The notes under the pieces were generated by a model. The model had not been told where the DNA came from and ran no database searches. It saw only the letters and a list, made by a program, of their open reading frames with translations. The position numbers were made by a program, and so were the translations under genes. A DNA stretch of 64,000 nucleotides from Bacillus sp. CH30_1T (GTDB taxonomy: Bacteria; Bacillota; Bacilli; Bacillales; Bacillaceae_B). The stretch is taken from the NCBI RefSeq assembly GCF_008364765.1, contig NZ_VTUY01000002.1, positions 312,501 through 376,500 of the forward strand. The letters are read 5' to 3'. Below, one piece after another: positions 17,384 through 25,934 of this stretch; within the stretch, counting starts at the first letter, position 1; the number at the start of each line of letters is the position of its first letter.

Positions 17384-18193
17384 ATGACATTGAAAAAAAC
17401 CCTTACGATCGCTGGATCCGATACAAGCGGTGGAGCCGGTATCCAAGCTGACCTTAAAACATTCCAGGAGCATGGCGTGTATGGCATGACGGCTCTTACA
17501 ACGGTTGTTACGATGGATCCGAACAACCATTGGCACCACCAGGTTCATCCATTATCCATTGATACATTGGAAGCACAACTGGAAACGGTTCTTTCTGTTG
17601 GAATCGATGCCATGAAAACAGGCATGCTCGGTACAGTCGAGATCATTGAGCTTGCAGCGAAGAAAATCGATGCATTCGGTTTGGATAAAGTCGTCATCGA
17701 CCCTGTAATGGTATGTAAGGGCGAAGATGAAGTGTTAAACCCTGAAACAACGGATGCCATGAGAGAGCATTTGCTCAAGCGCGCTACCGTAGTGACTCCT
17801 AACCTGTTCGAAGCAGGTCAGCTTGCCGGGTCAGGTCCCATCAAGACGATTGATGCAATGAAGGAAGCCGCAAAGAAAATCCACGACCTTGGAGCGAAAC
17901 ATGTTGTCATCAAGGGCGGAAAGCAATTACAACATGACAAAGCTCTTGATTTATTCTATGACGGAAACGAATTCACTCTACTTGAAGAAGAGAAAGTAGC
18001 AACGACGTATAACCACGGTGCCGGCTGTACTTTCGCAGCAGCCATCACATCAAACCTTGCAAATGGACAAAACGTGAAAGAAGCTGTACAAAACGCGAAA
18101 ACCTTTGTTACAGCAGCCATCAAACATGGCTTCAAACTGAACGAATACGTCGGACCTGTCATGCATGGTGCTTATAATCATTTTGAAAAATAA
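17384..18193 (+). CDS. pdxK: Pyridoxine/HMP kinase (PdxK, ThiD-like)
   Basis: A 269-aa ribokinase-fold kinase. In B. subtilis the orthologue (YwdB/PdxK) phosphorylates pyridoxal-type B6 vitamers and also HMP. Motifs: [21 protein letters not shown] (about 7-27), [14 protein letters not shown] (about 84-89), [25 protein letters not shown] and the anion-hole/catalytic [11 protein letters not shown] (about 211-221). HGAGC with cysteine is typical of the PdxK clade. AGGAGG precedes ATG 17384. Confidence 0.9.
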   Translation: MTLKKTLTIAGSDTSGGAGIQADLKTFQEHGVYGMTALTTVVTMDPNNHWHHQVHPLSIDTLEAQLETVLSVGIDAMKTGMLGTVEIIELAAKKIDAFGLDKVVIDPVMVCKGEDEVLNPETTDAMREHLLKRATVVTPNLFEAGQLAGSGPIKTIDAMKEAAKKIHDLGAKHVVIKGGKQLQHDKALDLFYDGNEFTLLEEEKVATTYNHGAGCTFAAAITSNLANGQNVKEAVQNAKTFVTAAIKHGFKLNEYVGPVMHGAYNHFEK

Positions 18194-18197
18194 TTAC

Positions 18198-18246
18198 CTG
18201 CTGGTGCCAGGCACGAAAGAATGATCTCGTGCCTGGCACTTTTTTT
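18198..18246 (+). terminator. Terminator of pdxK with tgccaggcac stem
   Basis: Perfect 10-bp-plus stem (gtgccaggcacga / tcgtgcctggcac) followed by TTTTTTT. The stem core is the palindrome also seen at 11299. A ggacggacct core follows immediately at 18246-18257. Confidence 0.85.
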
Positions 18247-18368
18247 GAGGGACGGACCTTTCAAAAAGCACATCCTCCCCCAATCATACTTTTCGCATTC
18301 ATTCATGAATTTTAGTAAGATAGTACATAATGGTTAAGAGTCTTTTCTGTATTTAAGGAGGAAAAAGA

Positions 18369-18716
18369 ATGGAACCGATTAAGATTGCTGATGTGCAAGG
18401 GATCATTACCCAGCTTGCCCGTCAGGACGTTTATATACATTTAGAAACCACCAACGGAGCCTATGCATCTCACTTTAATGAGGGCTTCTTTTCAGCCGGA
18501 GCCTATATCCGCAACGCGAAGGTCAACTATGAGCACGGGAAGATCATCGGGGACGGACCTTACCGTGTCGGTTTGAAAATTGAAATCGGCTGGATTTATG
18601 CTGAAGGACTGACTCATTATGAATTCGATGAAGAGGGCCGCCTGTTACTTGCAGGACATGGCGCCGACGGGAAACTGGCCGTTGCCCTTGAAATCAGCCC
18701 GACACCTTTCAACTAA
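18369..18716 (+). CDS. yojF: YojF family protein
   Basis: A 115-aa soluble protein of the YojF (DUF1806) family. Typical segments are the MEPIKIADVQGIITQLARQDVYIHLETTNGAY start and GDGPYRVGLKIEIGWIYAEGLTHYE. It precedes bshB2 by 33 bp, the conserved yojF-bshB2 pair. Its role in bacillithiol chemistry is not established. GGAGG lies 9 bp before ATG 18369. Confidence 0.9.
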   Translation: MEPIKIADVQGIITQLARQDVYIHLETTNGAYASHFNEGFFSAGAYIRNAKVNYEHGKIIGDGPYRVGLKIEIGWIYAEGLTHYEFDEEGRLLLAGHGADGKLAVALEISPTPFN

Positions 18717-18749
18717 ACCACTAGAATCAATATAAAAGGAGAGGTCAAA

Positions 18750-19433
18750 ATGGAAAAAGAAAGACAAGTACTCGTCATCTTTCCCCACCCCGATGATGAA
18801 GCATTTGGTGTATCAGGAACCATTTCCACTCACGTGAATAATAGAACACCCGTCACCTACGCATGCCTCACATTAGGGGAAATGGGAAGAAATTTAGGGA
18901 ACCCACCCTTTGCAACAAGAGAGTCGCTTCCACTGATTCGTAAAAAAGAATTACAAAAAGCGGCCGATGTGATGGGAATACAGGATTTACGCATGATGGG
19001 ATACCGGGATAAAACCCTTGAATTTGAAAATGATGAAAAGCTTTCAAACATGGTGACTGAGTTAATTGAAGAATTAAATCCTTCACTCATCATCACCTTC
19101 TATCCGGACTACTCCGTTCACCCCGATCACGAAGCAACAGCAAGAGCTGTGGTCCGTGCCGTTCGACGTTTGCCGAAAGCATCAAGACCGAAGCTCCACT
19201 GCCTTGCCTTCTCCAAGAATTGTGAGGAAGCGTTAGGACAGCCGGATATCCTTGTTGATATCACACCAGTTAAAGATCAAAAAATTGATGCCATGAAGGC
19301 ACATATCTCCCAAACAGCATGGATGCTCAAGGATTTAGAAAAAGGCATTCAGCAAAATGACCCTGAAGCATTAAAATGGGTGACTGTTGAGCGATTCTGG
19401 AGTTACCAATGGGGAAATGACACAGTAGAATAA
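18750..19433 (+). CDS. bshB2: Bacillithiol biosynthesis deacetylase BshB2
   Basis: Deacetylates GlcNAc-malate to GlcN-malate in the second step of bacillithiol synthesis. 227 aa, LmbE/PIG-L zinc deacetylase family. Zinc ligands are visible in PHPDDEAFG (about 12-20) and HPDHEAT (about 121-127). YPDYSVHPDH and QKIDAMKAHISQ are also typical. It corresponds to B. subtilis YojG, co-transcribed with yojF. A terminator follows at once. Confidence 0.93.
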   Translation: MEKERQVLVIFPHPDDEAFGVSGTISTHVNNRTPVTYACLTLGEMGRNLGNPPFATRESLPLIRKKELQKAADVMGIQDLRMMGYRDKTLEFENDEKLSNMVTELIEELNPSLIITFYPDYSVHPDHEATARAVVRAVRRLPKASRPKLHCLAFSKNCEEALGQPDILVDITPVKDQKIDAMKAHISQTAWMLKDLEKGIQQNDPEALKWVTVERFWSYQWGNDTVE

Positions 19434-19438
19434 TGGTT

Positions 19439-19472
19439 TTAAAAGAGTTTGGGCTTTGCTCAAGCTCTTTTT
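19439..19472 (+). terminator. Terminator of yojF-bshB2
   Basis: Stem aaagagtttg / caagctctttt with a T6 run, immediately past the bshB2 stop. Confidence 0.65.
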
Positions 19473-19525
19473 TAATTATGCGCTTCTAAGGGCTCATTTT
19501 GTGAATAGAATAAGTAAAAATGGTT

Positions 19526-19592
19526 AGTGAGTGATTACTCACTTTACAAATCACTCGGCATACTTTATATTAATAGTGAGTAATCACTTACT
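19526..19592. promoter_or_regulatory. Promoter flanked by two TetR-type operators
   Basis: Two 18-bp palindromes: AGTGAGT-gatt-ACTCACT at 19526-19543 (perfect arms) and AGTGAGT-aatc-ACTTACT at 19575-19592 (one mismatch), centres 49 bp apart. Between them are TTTACA (19543-19548) and TATATT (19566-19571) with a 17-bp spacer. The first operator touches the -35 and the second covers the start-site region. This is the expected layout for autorepression by the TetR protein encoded at 21385. Confidence 0.8.
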
Positions 19593-19615
19593 AACCTCCG
19601 AAAGGTGTGATTCAA

Positions 19616-20344
19616 TTGAATTCCATCATCCAATTGAACGGGCTGTCCAAGTCATTCGGCTCTCAAGAAGTATTGAAAAGTGTTTCTCTCAACATTCAAA
19701 AAGGTGATATCTATGGATTATTAGGACCCTCTGGCTCGGGTAAGACGACTTTGATCAAGCTTATGATCGGTCTCGAAACCCCCTCGACAGGGAGTGTAAC
19801 TTTCAAAGGGAACAAGCTGAAAGCAAATGAGCTGTATCCATCCATCGGATATATGGCACAATCCGATGCCCTTTATGATGAGCTGACCGCAAAAGAAAAC
19901 CTATCCTTTATGGCTTCCCTCTACGGATTAAAGACAGCTGAAAGGAAAGAACAAATTGAAAAAGTGATGACGACCGTAGATCTGCTTGATCACCTCTATA
20001 AGCCTGTCCATCAGTTCTCAGGAGGAATGAAAAGAAGGCTTTCCCTTGCCATTGCTCTTCTGCATGAACCTGAAGTCTTATTTTTAGATGAACCGACTGT
20101 CGGGATTGATCCCGTTTTAAGAAAGGAAATATGGGATAGCTTTCACCGTCTTAAGGAAGAAGGCAGAACCCTTGTCATTACAACCCATGTGATGGATGAA
20201 GCAGAAAGATGTGACCGGCTGGGCCTCCTGTCGCATGGAGAAATCATTTCAAGCGATACACCGGATGCCATTAAAGAAACGTATGGAGTGACTTCGATTG
20301 AAGATGTATTTTTGAAAAATGGGGGTGTTTCCATTGCGGATTAG
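19616..20344 (+). CDS. ABC transporter ATP-binding protein
   Basis: About 242 aa nucleotide-binding subunit. Walker A GPSGSGKTT (about 36-44), Q-loop MAQSDALYDEL, signature FSGGMKRRL, Walker B LFLDEPTVGIDP and H-loop TTHVMDEAERC are all intact, so ATP hydrolysis is expected. It pairs with the ABC-2 permease whose start overlaps its end, and is most like drug or lipid exporters. The start is taken as TTG 19616 (AAAGGTG 8 bp upstream); GTG 19607 lies inside that ribosome site. Confidence 0.9.
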   Translation: MNSIIQLNGLSKSFGSQEVLKSVSLNIQKGDIYGLLGPSGSGKTTLIKLMIGLETPSTGSVTFKGNKLKANELYPSIGYMAQSDALYDELTAKENLSFMASLYGLKTAERKEQIEKVMTTVDLLDHLYKPVHQFSGGMKRRLSLAIALLHEPEVLFLDEPTVGIDPVLRKEIWDSFHRLKEEGRTLVITTHVMDEAERCDRLGLLSHGEIISSDTPDAIKETYGVTSIEDVFLKNGGVSIAD

Positions 20345-21350
20345 AGGTTTTGTCATTCGGATTCTTCAACAGCTGCTAAGGGACAAACGAACATTGGCTT
20401 TGATGTTTTTAGCTCCGTTATTGATACTCAGCATGCTGTCTCTCGTATTTAACTCGGATGATTACGATGCAAAGGTGGCGATTGTCGATCTGCCACAGCA
20501 ACTAGAAGCGAAATTCGATACGAAGGATTTTCAATCTTATGCGAGTCCCGATAAGGCCATGAAAGACATTAAAAATGGTGAACTGGATGGCTATATTTCA
20601 TTCGAGGACCCTACTTCCCCTTCGATTGTCATTGAAGGAAGTGACCCCACAGTCAACGGTACTGTGATGAAAAAAATTCAAACTTTGTTTCCCTCCAACT
20701 CTCAAAAACTATCAGATCAGATTGAGTTTGTATACGGAAGCGGGGACATGGAGATGTTTGATTCCTTTGGACCGGTACTTCTGGGCTTTTTCGTCTTCTT
20801 CTTTGTCTTTTTGATCAGCGGGGTATCTTTCCTGAGAGAGAGAACGACGGGCACACTTGAGAGGTTGCTTGCTTCCCCGATCAAGATTTGGGAAATGGTT
20901 GTTAGCTATGTCCTTGGTTTCGGTATCGTCACCCTCCTGCAAGCATCCTTGATTTCCTGGTATGCCATCTATGTATTGGATATGATGATGGAAGGAAGCT
21001 TTTTCAATGTATTGATCATCATTGTTTCATTATCATTCACGGCCCTGACACTTGGAATATTGCTATCGGCTTTTGCCAAGAATGAATTACAGATGATGCA
21101 GTTCATTCCGATTGTGGTCGTGCCTCAGATATTCTTTTCAGGATTATTTAATTTAGATGCGATCTCTGAATGGCTGAGCTGGATCGGTCCCATCACCCCT
21201 CTATATTATGCTGCGGATGCTTTAAGAGATGTGATGATACGGGGGTTTGCTTTTGAGGATTTGCTCTTTAACTTATCGGTATTGATTGGGTTTTCTCTAC
21301 TCTTTATCGTTCTCAATGTTGCAGCCCTCAGAAAATACCGTAAAATATAG
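20334..21350 (+). CDS. ABC-2 type transporter permease
   Basis: About 338 aa. One N-terminal membrane helix (LALMFLAPLLILSMLSLVF) is followed by an extracellular domain of about 120 residues (DAKVAIVDLPQQLEAKF..). Five C-terminal helices then include the family segment SFLRERTTGTLERLLASPI and the PQIFFSGLFNLDAI region. This YhgE/NatB-like layout suggests export. TTG 20334 follows GGGGGTG by 7 nt and overlaps the ATPase gene by 11 bp; an in-frame ATG exists at 20319. Translational coupling is likely. Confidence 0.87.
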   Translation: MRIRGFVIRILQQLLRDKRTLALMFLAPLLILSMLSLVFNSDDYDAKVAIVDLPQQLEAKFDTKDFQSYASPDKAMKDIKNGELDGYISFEDPTSPSIVIEGSDPTVNGTVMKKIQTLFPSNSQKLSDQIEFVYGSGDMEMFDSFGPVLLGFFVFFFVFLISGVSFLRERTTGTLERLLASPIKIWEMVVSYVLGFGIVTLLQASLISWYAIYVLDMMMEGSFFNVLIIIVSLSFTALTLGILLSAFAKNELQMMQFIPIVVVPQIFFSGLFNLDAISEWLSWIGPITPLYYAADALRDVMIRGFAFEDLLFNLSVLIGFSLLFIVLNVAALRKYRKI

Positions 21351-21384
21351 GTAAGTAATGAACGACAAGTTAGGGGTTTAAAGC

Positions 21385-22032
21385 ATGACTGAAGAAAAGA
21401 ATATATTTAAACAGCTATTTGATCAGGAAGAAACATTGACTGATAAGCAACAGAAAATCGTGGAGGCAGCCATTGAAATGTTTGCAGAAAAAGGCTACGC
21501 TTCCACCTCTACCAGTCAAATCGCAAAAAAAGCCGGCGTCGCAGAAGGAACTATCTTCCGGCATTACAAAACGAAGAAGGACCTGCTTCTTTCGATTGTA
21601 TCCCCTACGATGGCCAAGCTGATCGCCCCATTTGTGATCCGGGATCTCAATAAAGTGCTCGATGCGAAATATGATCGGTATGAAGATTTCCTGAAAGCGA
21701 TGATTTTGAATCGGCAGGAATTCTTAAAGGAAAACATGACTGCTTTCAAAATATTAATACAAGAAATCCCTTTCCATCCTGAGCTGAAGGAACAATTCAA
21801 AGAGCATATCGCTGAAAAAGTGGTCGAGAAATTCGTGAGGCTCGTCGATCATTATAAAGAAAAGGGACAGATCATCGACCTCCCTTCATACACAGTCGTG
21901 CGATTTTCAGCCACCAGTATCTTCGGTTTGCTGCTTGTCCGGTACCTCTTCCTTCCTGAAGCCGATTGGGATGACGAGAAGGAGATCGACATGACGGTGC
22001 AGATGATTGTGAATGGGATTGGTAAGGGATAA
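21385..22032 (+). CDS. TetR/AcrR family transcriptional regulator
   Basis: A 215-aa repressor. The N-terminal helix-turn-helix (KIVEAAIEMFAEKGYASTSTSQIAKKAGVAEGTIFRHYKTK, about 25-65) is followed by an all-helical ligand domain. It is the third gene of the operon behind the ABC exporter and 34 bp after it. Two palindromic operators in front of the operon indicate that it represses its own transcription and derepresses the exporter when a ligand, probably an exported compound, binds. The ligand is unknown. Confidence 0.9.
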   Translation: MTEEKNIFKQLFDQEETLTDKQQKIVEAAIEMFAEKGYASTSTSQIAKKAGVAEGTIFRHYKTKKDLLLSIVSPTMAKLIAPFVIRDLNKVLDAKYDRYEDFLKAMILNRQEFLKENMTAFKILIQEIPFHPELKEQFKEHIAEKVVEKFVRLVDHYKEKGQIIDLPSYTVVRFSATSIFGLLLVRYLFLPEADWDDEKEIDMTVQMIVNGIGKG

Positions 22033-22040
22033 ACGTGTAG

Positions 22041-22077
22041 AAAGGACTCCAAATGAGAGATTTGGGGTTCTTTTTTT
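22041..22077 (+). terminator. Terminator of the ABC/TetR operon
   Basis: Stem gactccaaat / atttggggttc with a T7 run, 9 bp past the tetR stop. Confidence 0.8.
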
Positions 22078-22149
22078 AGGCTGTAAAGGACCATTGGGAC
22101 TGAAAATGGATCCTGGACGCAGATATTGATTCGTCTTGCTCATGCAATG

Positions 22150-22250
22150 AGGGATTTATTTTCAATTTCATCCTACTTATTTTCAAATTTCCATTTTTAT
22201 TTTCAATTCTCCACCATTTATTTTCAAAACCACGAATTTATTTTCAAAAC
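22150..22250. repeat. Five spaced ttattttca repeats, 20-21 bp period
   Basis: ttattttca occurs at 22156, 22177, 22197, 22218 and 22238 with 20 or 21 bp between starts and unrelated bases between. The array ends about 80 bp before the SDR gene at 22332. A shorter related motif is in the 11150-11290 gap. No spacer or repeat features of CRISPR are present. Nothing else is visible in the 22078-22331 gap apart from the SDR ribosome site. Confidence 0.65.
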
Positions 22251-22331
22251 CGACATTCCACTCCGCAGTCACCTGTTTTCCTCCTCCCCGAAACGGGTAA
22301 ATCCTACTATACAACACAAGGAGGTAAAAAA

Positions 22332-23126
22332 ATGAGTTTCCTTTTCCATGAAAACACATTGAAAGACCAGCATATCCTCATTACTGGTGCCACAGGCGGC
22401 ATCGGATTTGAAACGGCGAAAGTGGCCGTTCAGGCAGGCGCAAAGGTGACGGTTACAGGAAGAAATGAAGAAAAGCTGAAGCAACTGAAAAACGAATGCC
22501 GGGACTCAGACAAGGTCTTCCTATATATAGCGGATCTTACCAACACTGAAGATCGCGAAAAGCTTCTATCGGCAGCAAGAAACCAGCACGGCCCCAGCAC
22601 AGGTCTCGTGAACTCAGCCGGGATAGGCGGCGGTGATATGGTCGAGAGTCTATCCGAGGAAAACCTGAGAAATATAATGGAGTTAAACTACTTCTCACTG
22701 GTTCAACTCTCACAGGCCGTCTATAACCAAATGAAGGATAAGAAAAGTGGTTCCATCGTCAATATCTCTTCCCTGTCAGGTTTAAGAGGGACACATGGGA
22801 ATAGCGCGTACAGTGCTTCTAAGTTTGCCGTAACCGGATTTACACAAGCCTTTGCACATGAAGCGATTGAAAACAACATACGAGTGAATGCCATTTGCCC
22901 GGGTTATGTAGATACCGATATGGGAAGAAGCGCCATAAAATCAAAAGGCGAACGTGAAGGCAGAAGTTACGAGGAGCAATTGGAGATCGCGAAAGACAGT
23001 ATTCCTTCTGGACGGCTTACCTCACCGACTGAGGTGGCAAATACGATTGTATATCTACTAAGTGATGCCGCTCGGAACATTGTTGGTGAATCAGTGAAAA
23101 TATCAGGCGGCAGCGTCATGCGCTAA
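22332..23126 (+). CDS. SDR family NAD(P)-dependent oxidoreductase
   Basis: A 264-aa classical short-chain dehydrogenase. The cofactor motif TGATGGIG (about 19-26) and NSAGIGG are followed by the catalytic Ser of NISSLSG and YSASK (Tyr/Lys, about 157-161), then CPGYVDTDMG. It resembles 3-oxoacyl-ACP reductase or glucose dehydrogenase-type enzymes; the substrate cannot be read from the sequence. It has its own AAGGAGG and a strong downstream terminator. Confidence 0.88.
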   Translation: MSFLFHENTLKDQHILITGATGGIGFETAKVAVQAGAKVTVTGRNEEKLKQLKNECRDSDKVFLYIADLTNTEDREKLLSAARNQHGPSTGLVNSAGIGGGDMVESLSEENLRNIMELNYFSLVQLSQAVYNQMKDKKSGSIVNISSLSGLRGTHGNSAYSASKFAVTGFTQAFAHEAIENNIRVNAICPGYVDTDMGRSAIKSKGEREGRSYEEQLEIAKDSIPSGRLTSPTEVANTIVYLLSDAARNIVGESVKISGGSVMR

Positions 23127-23140
23127 TGAGTGGCCACACA

Positions 23141-23177
23141 TGAACAAGCAAGGATTTTTTCATCCTTGCTTGTTTCT
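23141..23177. terminator. Bidirectional terminator SDR / lipoprotein
   Basis: Stem aacaagcaaggat / atccttgcttgtt, 13 bp, 6-nt T-rich loop; serves the two convergent genes. Confidence 0.85.
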
Positions 23178-23178
23178 T

Positions 23179-23556
23179 TCAATTATTTGTATCACCTTCG
23201 GAAGAATTTCCCTCTTGGATTTTCTTTTTAATCTCCTCAATGTATTTCTTCTTCTCTTTTTCATTAATCAGTTGGTTGCTATTTTTATCTTTAAGATATT
23301 TTTGAAGAGCTTTTTCTATCTCTTCGGGGGAAGCATCTTCAGATATCACGCCGGTCTTTTTTAACATCTCTATGATCTTTTCATCGTTGGCAAGAACATC
23401 TAACTTATCTGCCGTCTGATTGGAATCAGGTGAAGGCAAATCGGAATTCACTTCAGACGAATCCAGATCTTCCTGAACCGGTTGATCATCTGTTCCTCCA
23501 CATCCACTAAGTAAAATGGGAACGAGAAAAAATGAGAGTATCCATTTTCCATTCAT
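23179..23556 (-). CDS. Small lipoprotein, function unknown
   Basis: A 125-aa secreted lipoprotein. The signal peptide ILSFFLVPILLSGC gives a lipobox LSGC with the lipidated cysteine at about 19. An acidic Ser/Asp-rich linker is followed by a helical, Lys/Glu-rich C-terminal half (KIIEMLKKTGVISEDASPEEIEKALQKYLKDK). I recognise no family. It stands alone between terminators. Confidence 0.75.
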   Translation of the reverse strand: MNGKWILSFFLVPILLSGCGGTDDQPVQEDLDSSEVNSDLPSPDSNQTADKLDVLANDEKIIEMLKKTGVISEDASPEEIEKALQKYLKDKNSNQLINEKEKKKYIEEIKKKIQEGNSSEGDTNN

Positions 23557-23735
23557 GTCACCACATCCCTTTCAAAGAGTTTTCATCCTTGGTATTTCAT
23601 ATTAAATAAAACACCATTGATTTCCTTTATTGAAATGACATTGCTAAATATTTGAGGTTTTTATGTTTTTATTTATCGCGGCGTATAGGACAATCTTATG
23701 TCCGGGAAGCCTTTAAATAAGGAGGCGATGTATTC

Positions 23736-23834
23736 ATGAATACGTTTGAGGTATTATCTCTGATGCTCAGCTTTGGGATGTTTGTGATCGCTATTCTGAA
23801 ATATAAAGACAATGATGAGAATAAGAATTCATAA
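23736..23834 (+). CDS. Putative holin-like type I toxin peptide (32 aa)
   Basis: MNTFEVLSLMLSFGMFVIAILKYK followed by a short charged tail. One membrane helix (about residues 6-21) with the pattern [E]xLxLMLxFGxxVIAI is characteristic of the putative holin-like toxin family of Bacillales, relatives of which act as type I toxins. AAGGAGGCG lies 8 bp upstream and a terminator follows at once. A ggac..gtcc hairpin at about 23689-23704 lies in the leader, as in toxin mRNAs whose translation is blocked. An antisense RNA would be expected but cannot be proven from sequence. Confidence 0.7.
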   Translation: MNTFEVLSLMLSFGMFVIAILKYKDNDENKNS

Positions 23835-23860
23835 ACACGCTCTTTAGCGTGTTATTTTTT
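23832..23860 (+). terminator. Terminator of the toxin-like gene
   Basis: Stem aacacgct / agcgtgtt with a T7 run overlapping the stop codon. Confidence 0.8.
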
Positions 23861-23867
23861 TGCGAAA

Positions 23868-23902
23868 AACACCTCCCTCAGCTCAACGTTAAGGAAGGTA
23901 TC
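23868..23902 (-). terminator. Terminator of the sugar dehydrogenase gene
   Basis: On the minus strand, stem accttcct / agggaggt followed by a T5 run, 7 bp beyond the stop at 23909. Confidence 0.65.
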
Positions 23903-23908
23903 TCTTTC

Positions 23909-25006
23909 TTATTCTTCAATTGTCAATGAATTCAAATCCACCTCATACAATTTATCATCATTCTCCCGGGGGATCCCGCGTCCATCTGTGTTATTCGATA
24001 CAAAGTAAAGGGTGTCACCTTCAACAAGCACGTCTCGAATACGACCAAAGCCTGTCAGCAAGTCTGATACTTTCCCGGTTTCAGGGTCAAATCGCTTTAC
24101 ACTTTGACCGGCGAGAGAGGCAAATACTAAATCTTCTTTCCAAAAGTCCGCTCCTGACGGGGCCCATGATGGTTCTCCAGAGTGAGCGAGAGGCGAAATC
24201 AAGGAATCCTCTTTTTCATCCCCGGTAATCTTTGGCCAGCCATAATTGTTGCCCGCTTCGATACGATTCACTTCATCATATCCGTTAGGTCCGTGCTCAG
24301 TTTCATAAAGCTCTCCCGCTTTGTTCCATGCCAGCCCCTGAGGATTGCGATGGCCGTAGCTGTATACGTAAGAATCCTGAAATGGATTGTCGTCTGGTAT
24401 TCCACCATCCAAATTCATCCGAAGAATTTTCCCACCAAGAAAGGAGAGGTCCTGAGCCTTATTCTGTTGAGTCGCATCCCCTGCCGTAATGTAAAGCTTG
24501 TTATCCGGACCGATTTCCAACCGTCCACCATGATGGTATTGACCGCTTGGGATTCGGTCCAGCAATACTTTTTCCTCGCTCCATTGATTTTCCGTTCGCT
24601 TCAATACTACGACACGGTTGTACGGGTCCCCTGAGTCATCATACGTATAGTAGACATATGCCTGCTGATTTGTTTTAAAATCCGGATGAAGCACAAATCC
24701 CAGCAACCCCGCTTCTGGCCGTTTAGATAATGGCTTTGAAAGATTGGTTTTCACAACGGTTTTCTTGCCATCCTTTATTTCAATGATATCCCCTGTCCTT
24801 TGGGTGATGTAGAATACATCATCAAGCTTTTGAATCGACCAGGGAATGGAGAGATTCTGTGCGATCACGCTGCTTTCGACTCTCGGTTTACTGACGGATT
24901 CGCTTTCTTCCTGTTGTTCATCTGGCTGTCCCATTGAGCAGGCACTAAGTAGCAAGCTAAGACCAATGACGAATAAGAACGAACGACTTCTGATTCGGTT
25001 TCCCAT
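23909..25006 (-). CDS. PQQ-dependent sugar dehydrogenase-like lipoprotein
   Basis: A 365-aa secreted protein of the glucose/sorbosone dehydrogenase beta-propeller family. The lipobox LLLSACSMG anchors it at about Cys23. Family segments are SIPWSIQKLDDVFYITQRTG, PEAGLLGFVLHPDF, YHHGGRLEIGPDNKLYITAGDA, GHRNPQGLAWN and ETEHGPNGYDEVNRIEAGNNYGWP; the catalytic His lies in the YHHGGRL/GHRNPQG region. It would oxidise aldose sugars outside the membrane. No PQQ biosynthesis genes are in the window. Confidence 0.88.
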   Translation of the reverse strand: MGNRIRSRSFLFVIGLSLLLSACSMGQPDEQQEESESVSKPRVESSVIAQNLSIPWSIQKLDDVFYITQRTGDIIEIKDGKKTVVKTNLSKPLSKRPEAGLLGFVLHPDFKTNQQAYVYYTYDDSGDPYNRVVVLKRTENQWSEEKVLLDRIPSGQYHHGGRLEIGPDNKLYITAGDATQQNKAQDLSFLGGKILRMNLDGGIPDDNPFQDSYVYSYGHRNPQGLAWNKAGELYETEHGPNGYDEVNRIEAGNNYGWPKITGDEKEDSLISPLAHSGEPSWAPSGADFWKEDLVFASLAGQSVKRFDPETGKVSDLLTGFGRIRDVLVEGDTLYFVSNNTDGRGIPRENDDKLYEVDLNSLTIEE

Positions 25007-25061
25007 TTTTTCAAGCTCCCTTATTCACTTTTTTTACCAGTATGGACAACAGAAGACGTTC

Positions 25062-25934
25062 TCATGAGTTTGCCGTCTGTTGAAGAACTTCCTGAATCGC
25101 TTTTGCGACACCGTCTTCACGGTTTGTTGCCGTGACGAATGGACAGAACTCTTTTACCTGATCCAGGGCATTCCCCATGGCCACTGGTCTTCCCACAACT
25201 TTCATCATGGATAGATCGTTAAGGTTATCACCCATTGCCATGGCATGTTGCGCTGAAAGCCCTTTGTCGTTCAGTAGCTTCTGCAGAGCGACTCCTTTTT
25301 GTGCCTCAAGGCTATTCACTTCAATGTTTTCTTTACCCGACGAGCTAATGGCAATACCTGTTATTTCATTTAATTTTTCATTAGCTTCTGTTAATTGCTT
25401 TTCATCAAAAGAGAAAACAAGAAACTTGTAAACAAGTTGGGAAGCGTCCTCGAATAATACCCCGTAATCTTCAACTAATTTGATATGACCTTTATCAAAT
25501 CGTTCTTTGGCTGCTTGTCTCACCTGCTCTTCTGATACCTCAGGGTTGGCTGTCGTGAAAATATCGACGATCAACTCGACGCCCATCTCATAATTTTCAG
25601 TGTATGTTCCCTGATCTGTGTAGATTTCAAAGTAAATACCGGTTTCGTTTAAGACAGCGGCAATTTTTTTCGCTTGTGCTGATTCAATGCCTGCCTGATA
25701 GACGATTTCACCCTTTTTATTTCGAACCTCCGCTCCATTGGCACAAACGATATCACATGAGATACCGGCCTCCTGTATGACATAGCGGGCTTCTTCATAT
25801 GATCTTCCTGTGGCAACTACGACTTCTATTCCTTGCTGTTGCGCATCCAGGATAGCTTGTTTGTTGGCTTCGCTGATTTCCTGTTTTTCATTCAATAAAG
25901 TTCCGTCCATATCTGTTGCGATACATGTAATCAT
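25062..25934 (-). CDS. Cof-type HAD-IIB phosphatase
   Basis: A 290-aa HAD hydrolase of the Cof/YidA type. The nucleophile motif is DMDGTLLNEK (about 8-17), then VVATGRSYEEA, a C2 cap domain, and GDNLNDLSMM (about 234-243), which binds Mg. Such enzymes dephosphorylate sugar phosphates and small cofactors with broad specificity. It lies 55 bp upstream of the sugar dehydrogenase on the same strand. Confidence 0.9.
   Translation of the reverse strand: MITCIATDMDGTLLNEKQEISEANKQAILDAQQQGIEVVVATGRSYEEARYVIQEAGISCDIVCANGAEVRNKKGEIVYQAGIESAQAKKIAAVLNETGIYFEIYTDQGTYTENYEMGVELIVDIFTTANPEVSEEQVRQAAKERFDKGHIKLVEDYGVLFEDASQLVYKFLVFSFDEKQLTEANEKLNEITGIAISSSGKENIEVNSLEAQKGVALQKLLNDKGLSAQHAMAMGDNLNDLSMMKVVGRPVAMGNALDQVKEFCPFVTATNREDGVAKAIQEVLQQTANS

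Noticed and set aside
18546-18560. Another ggacggacct core
   Set aside because: Falls inside the yojF coding sequence in a conserved GDGPYRV segment, so it is probably coincidence.
22150-22250. Possible CRISPR-like array
   Set aside because: Repeats are only 9 bp with about 12-bp gaps, no leader and no cas genes.
24182-24634. 150-aa plus-strand ORF
   Set aside because: Lies antisense inside the sugar dehydrogenase gene; no ribosome site and no recognisable protein features.
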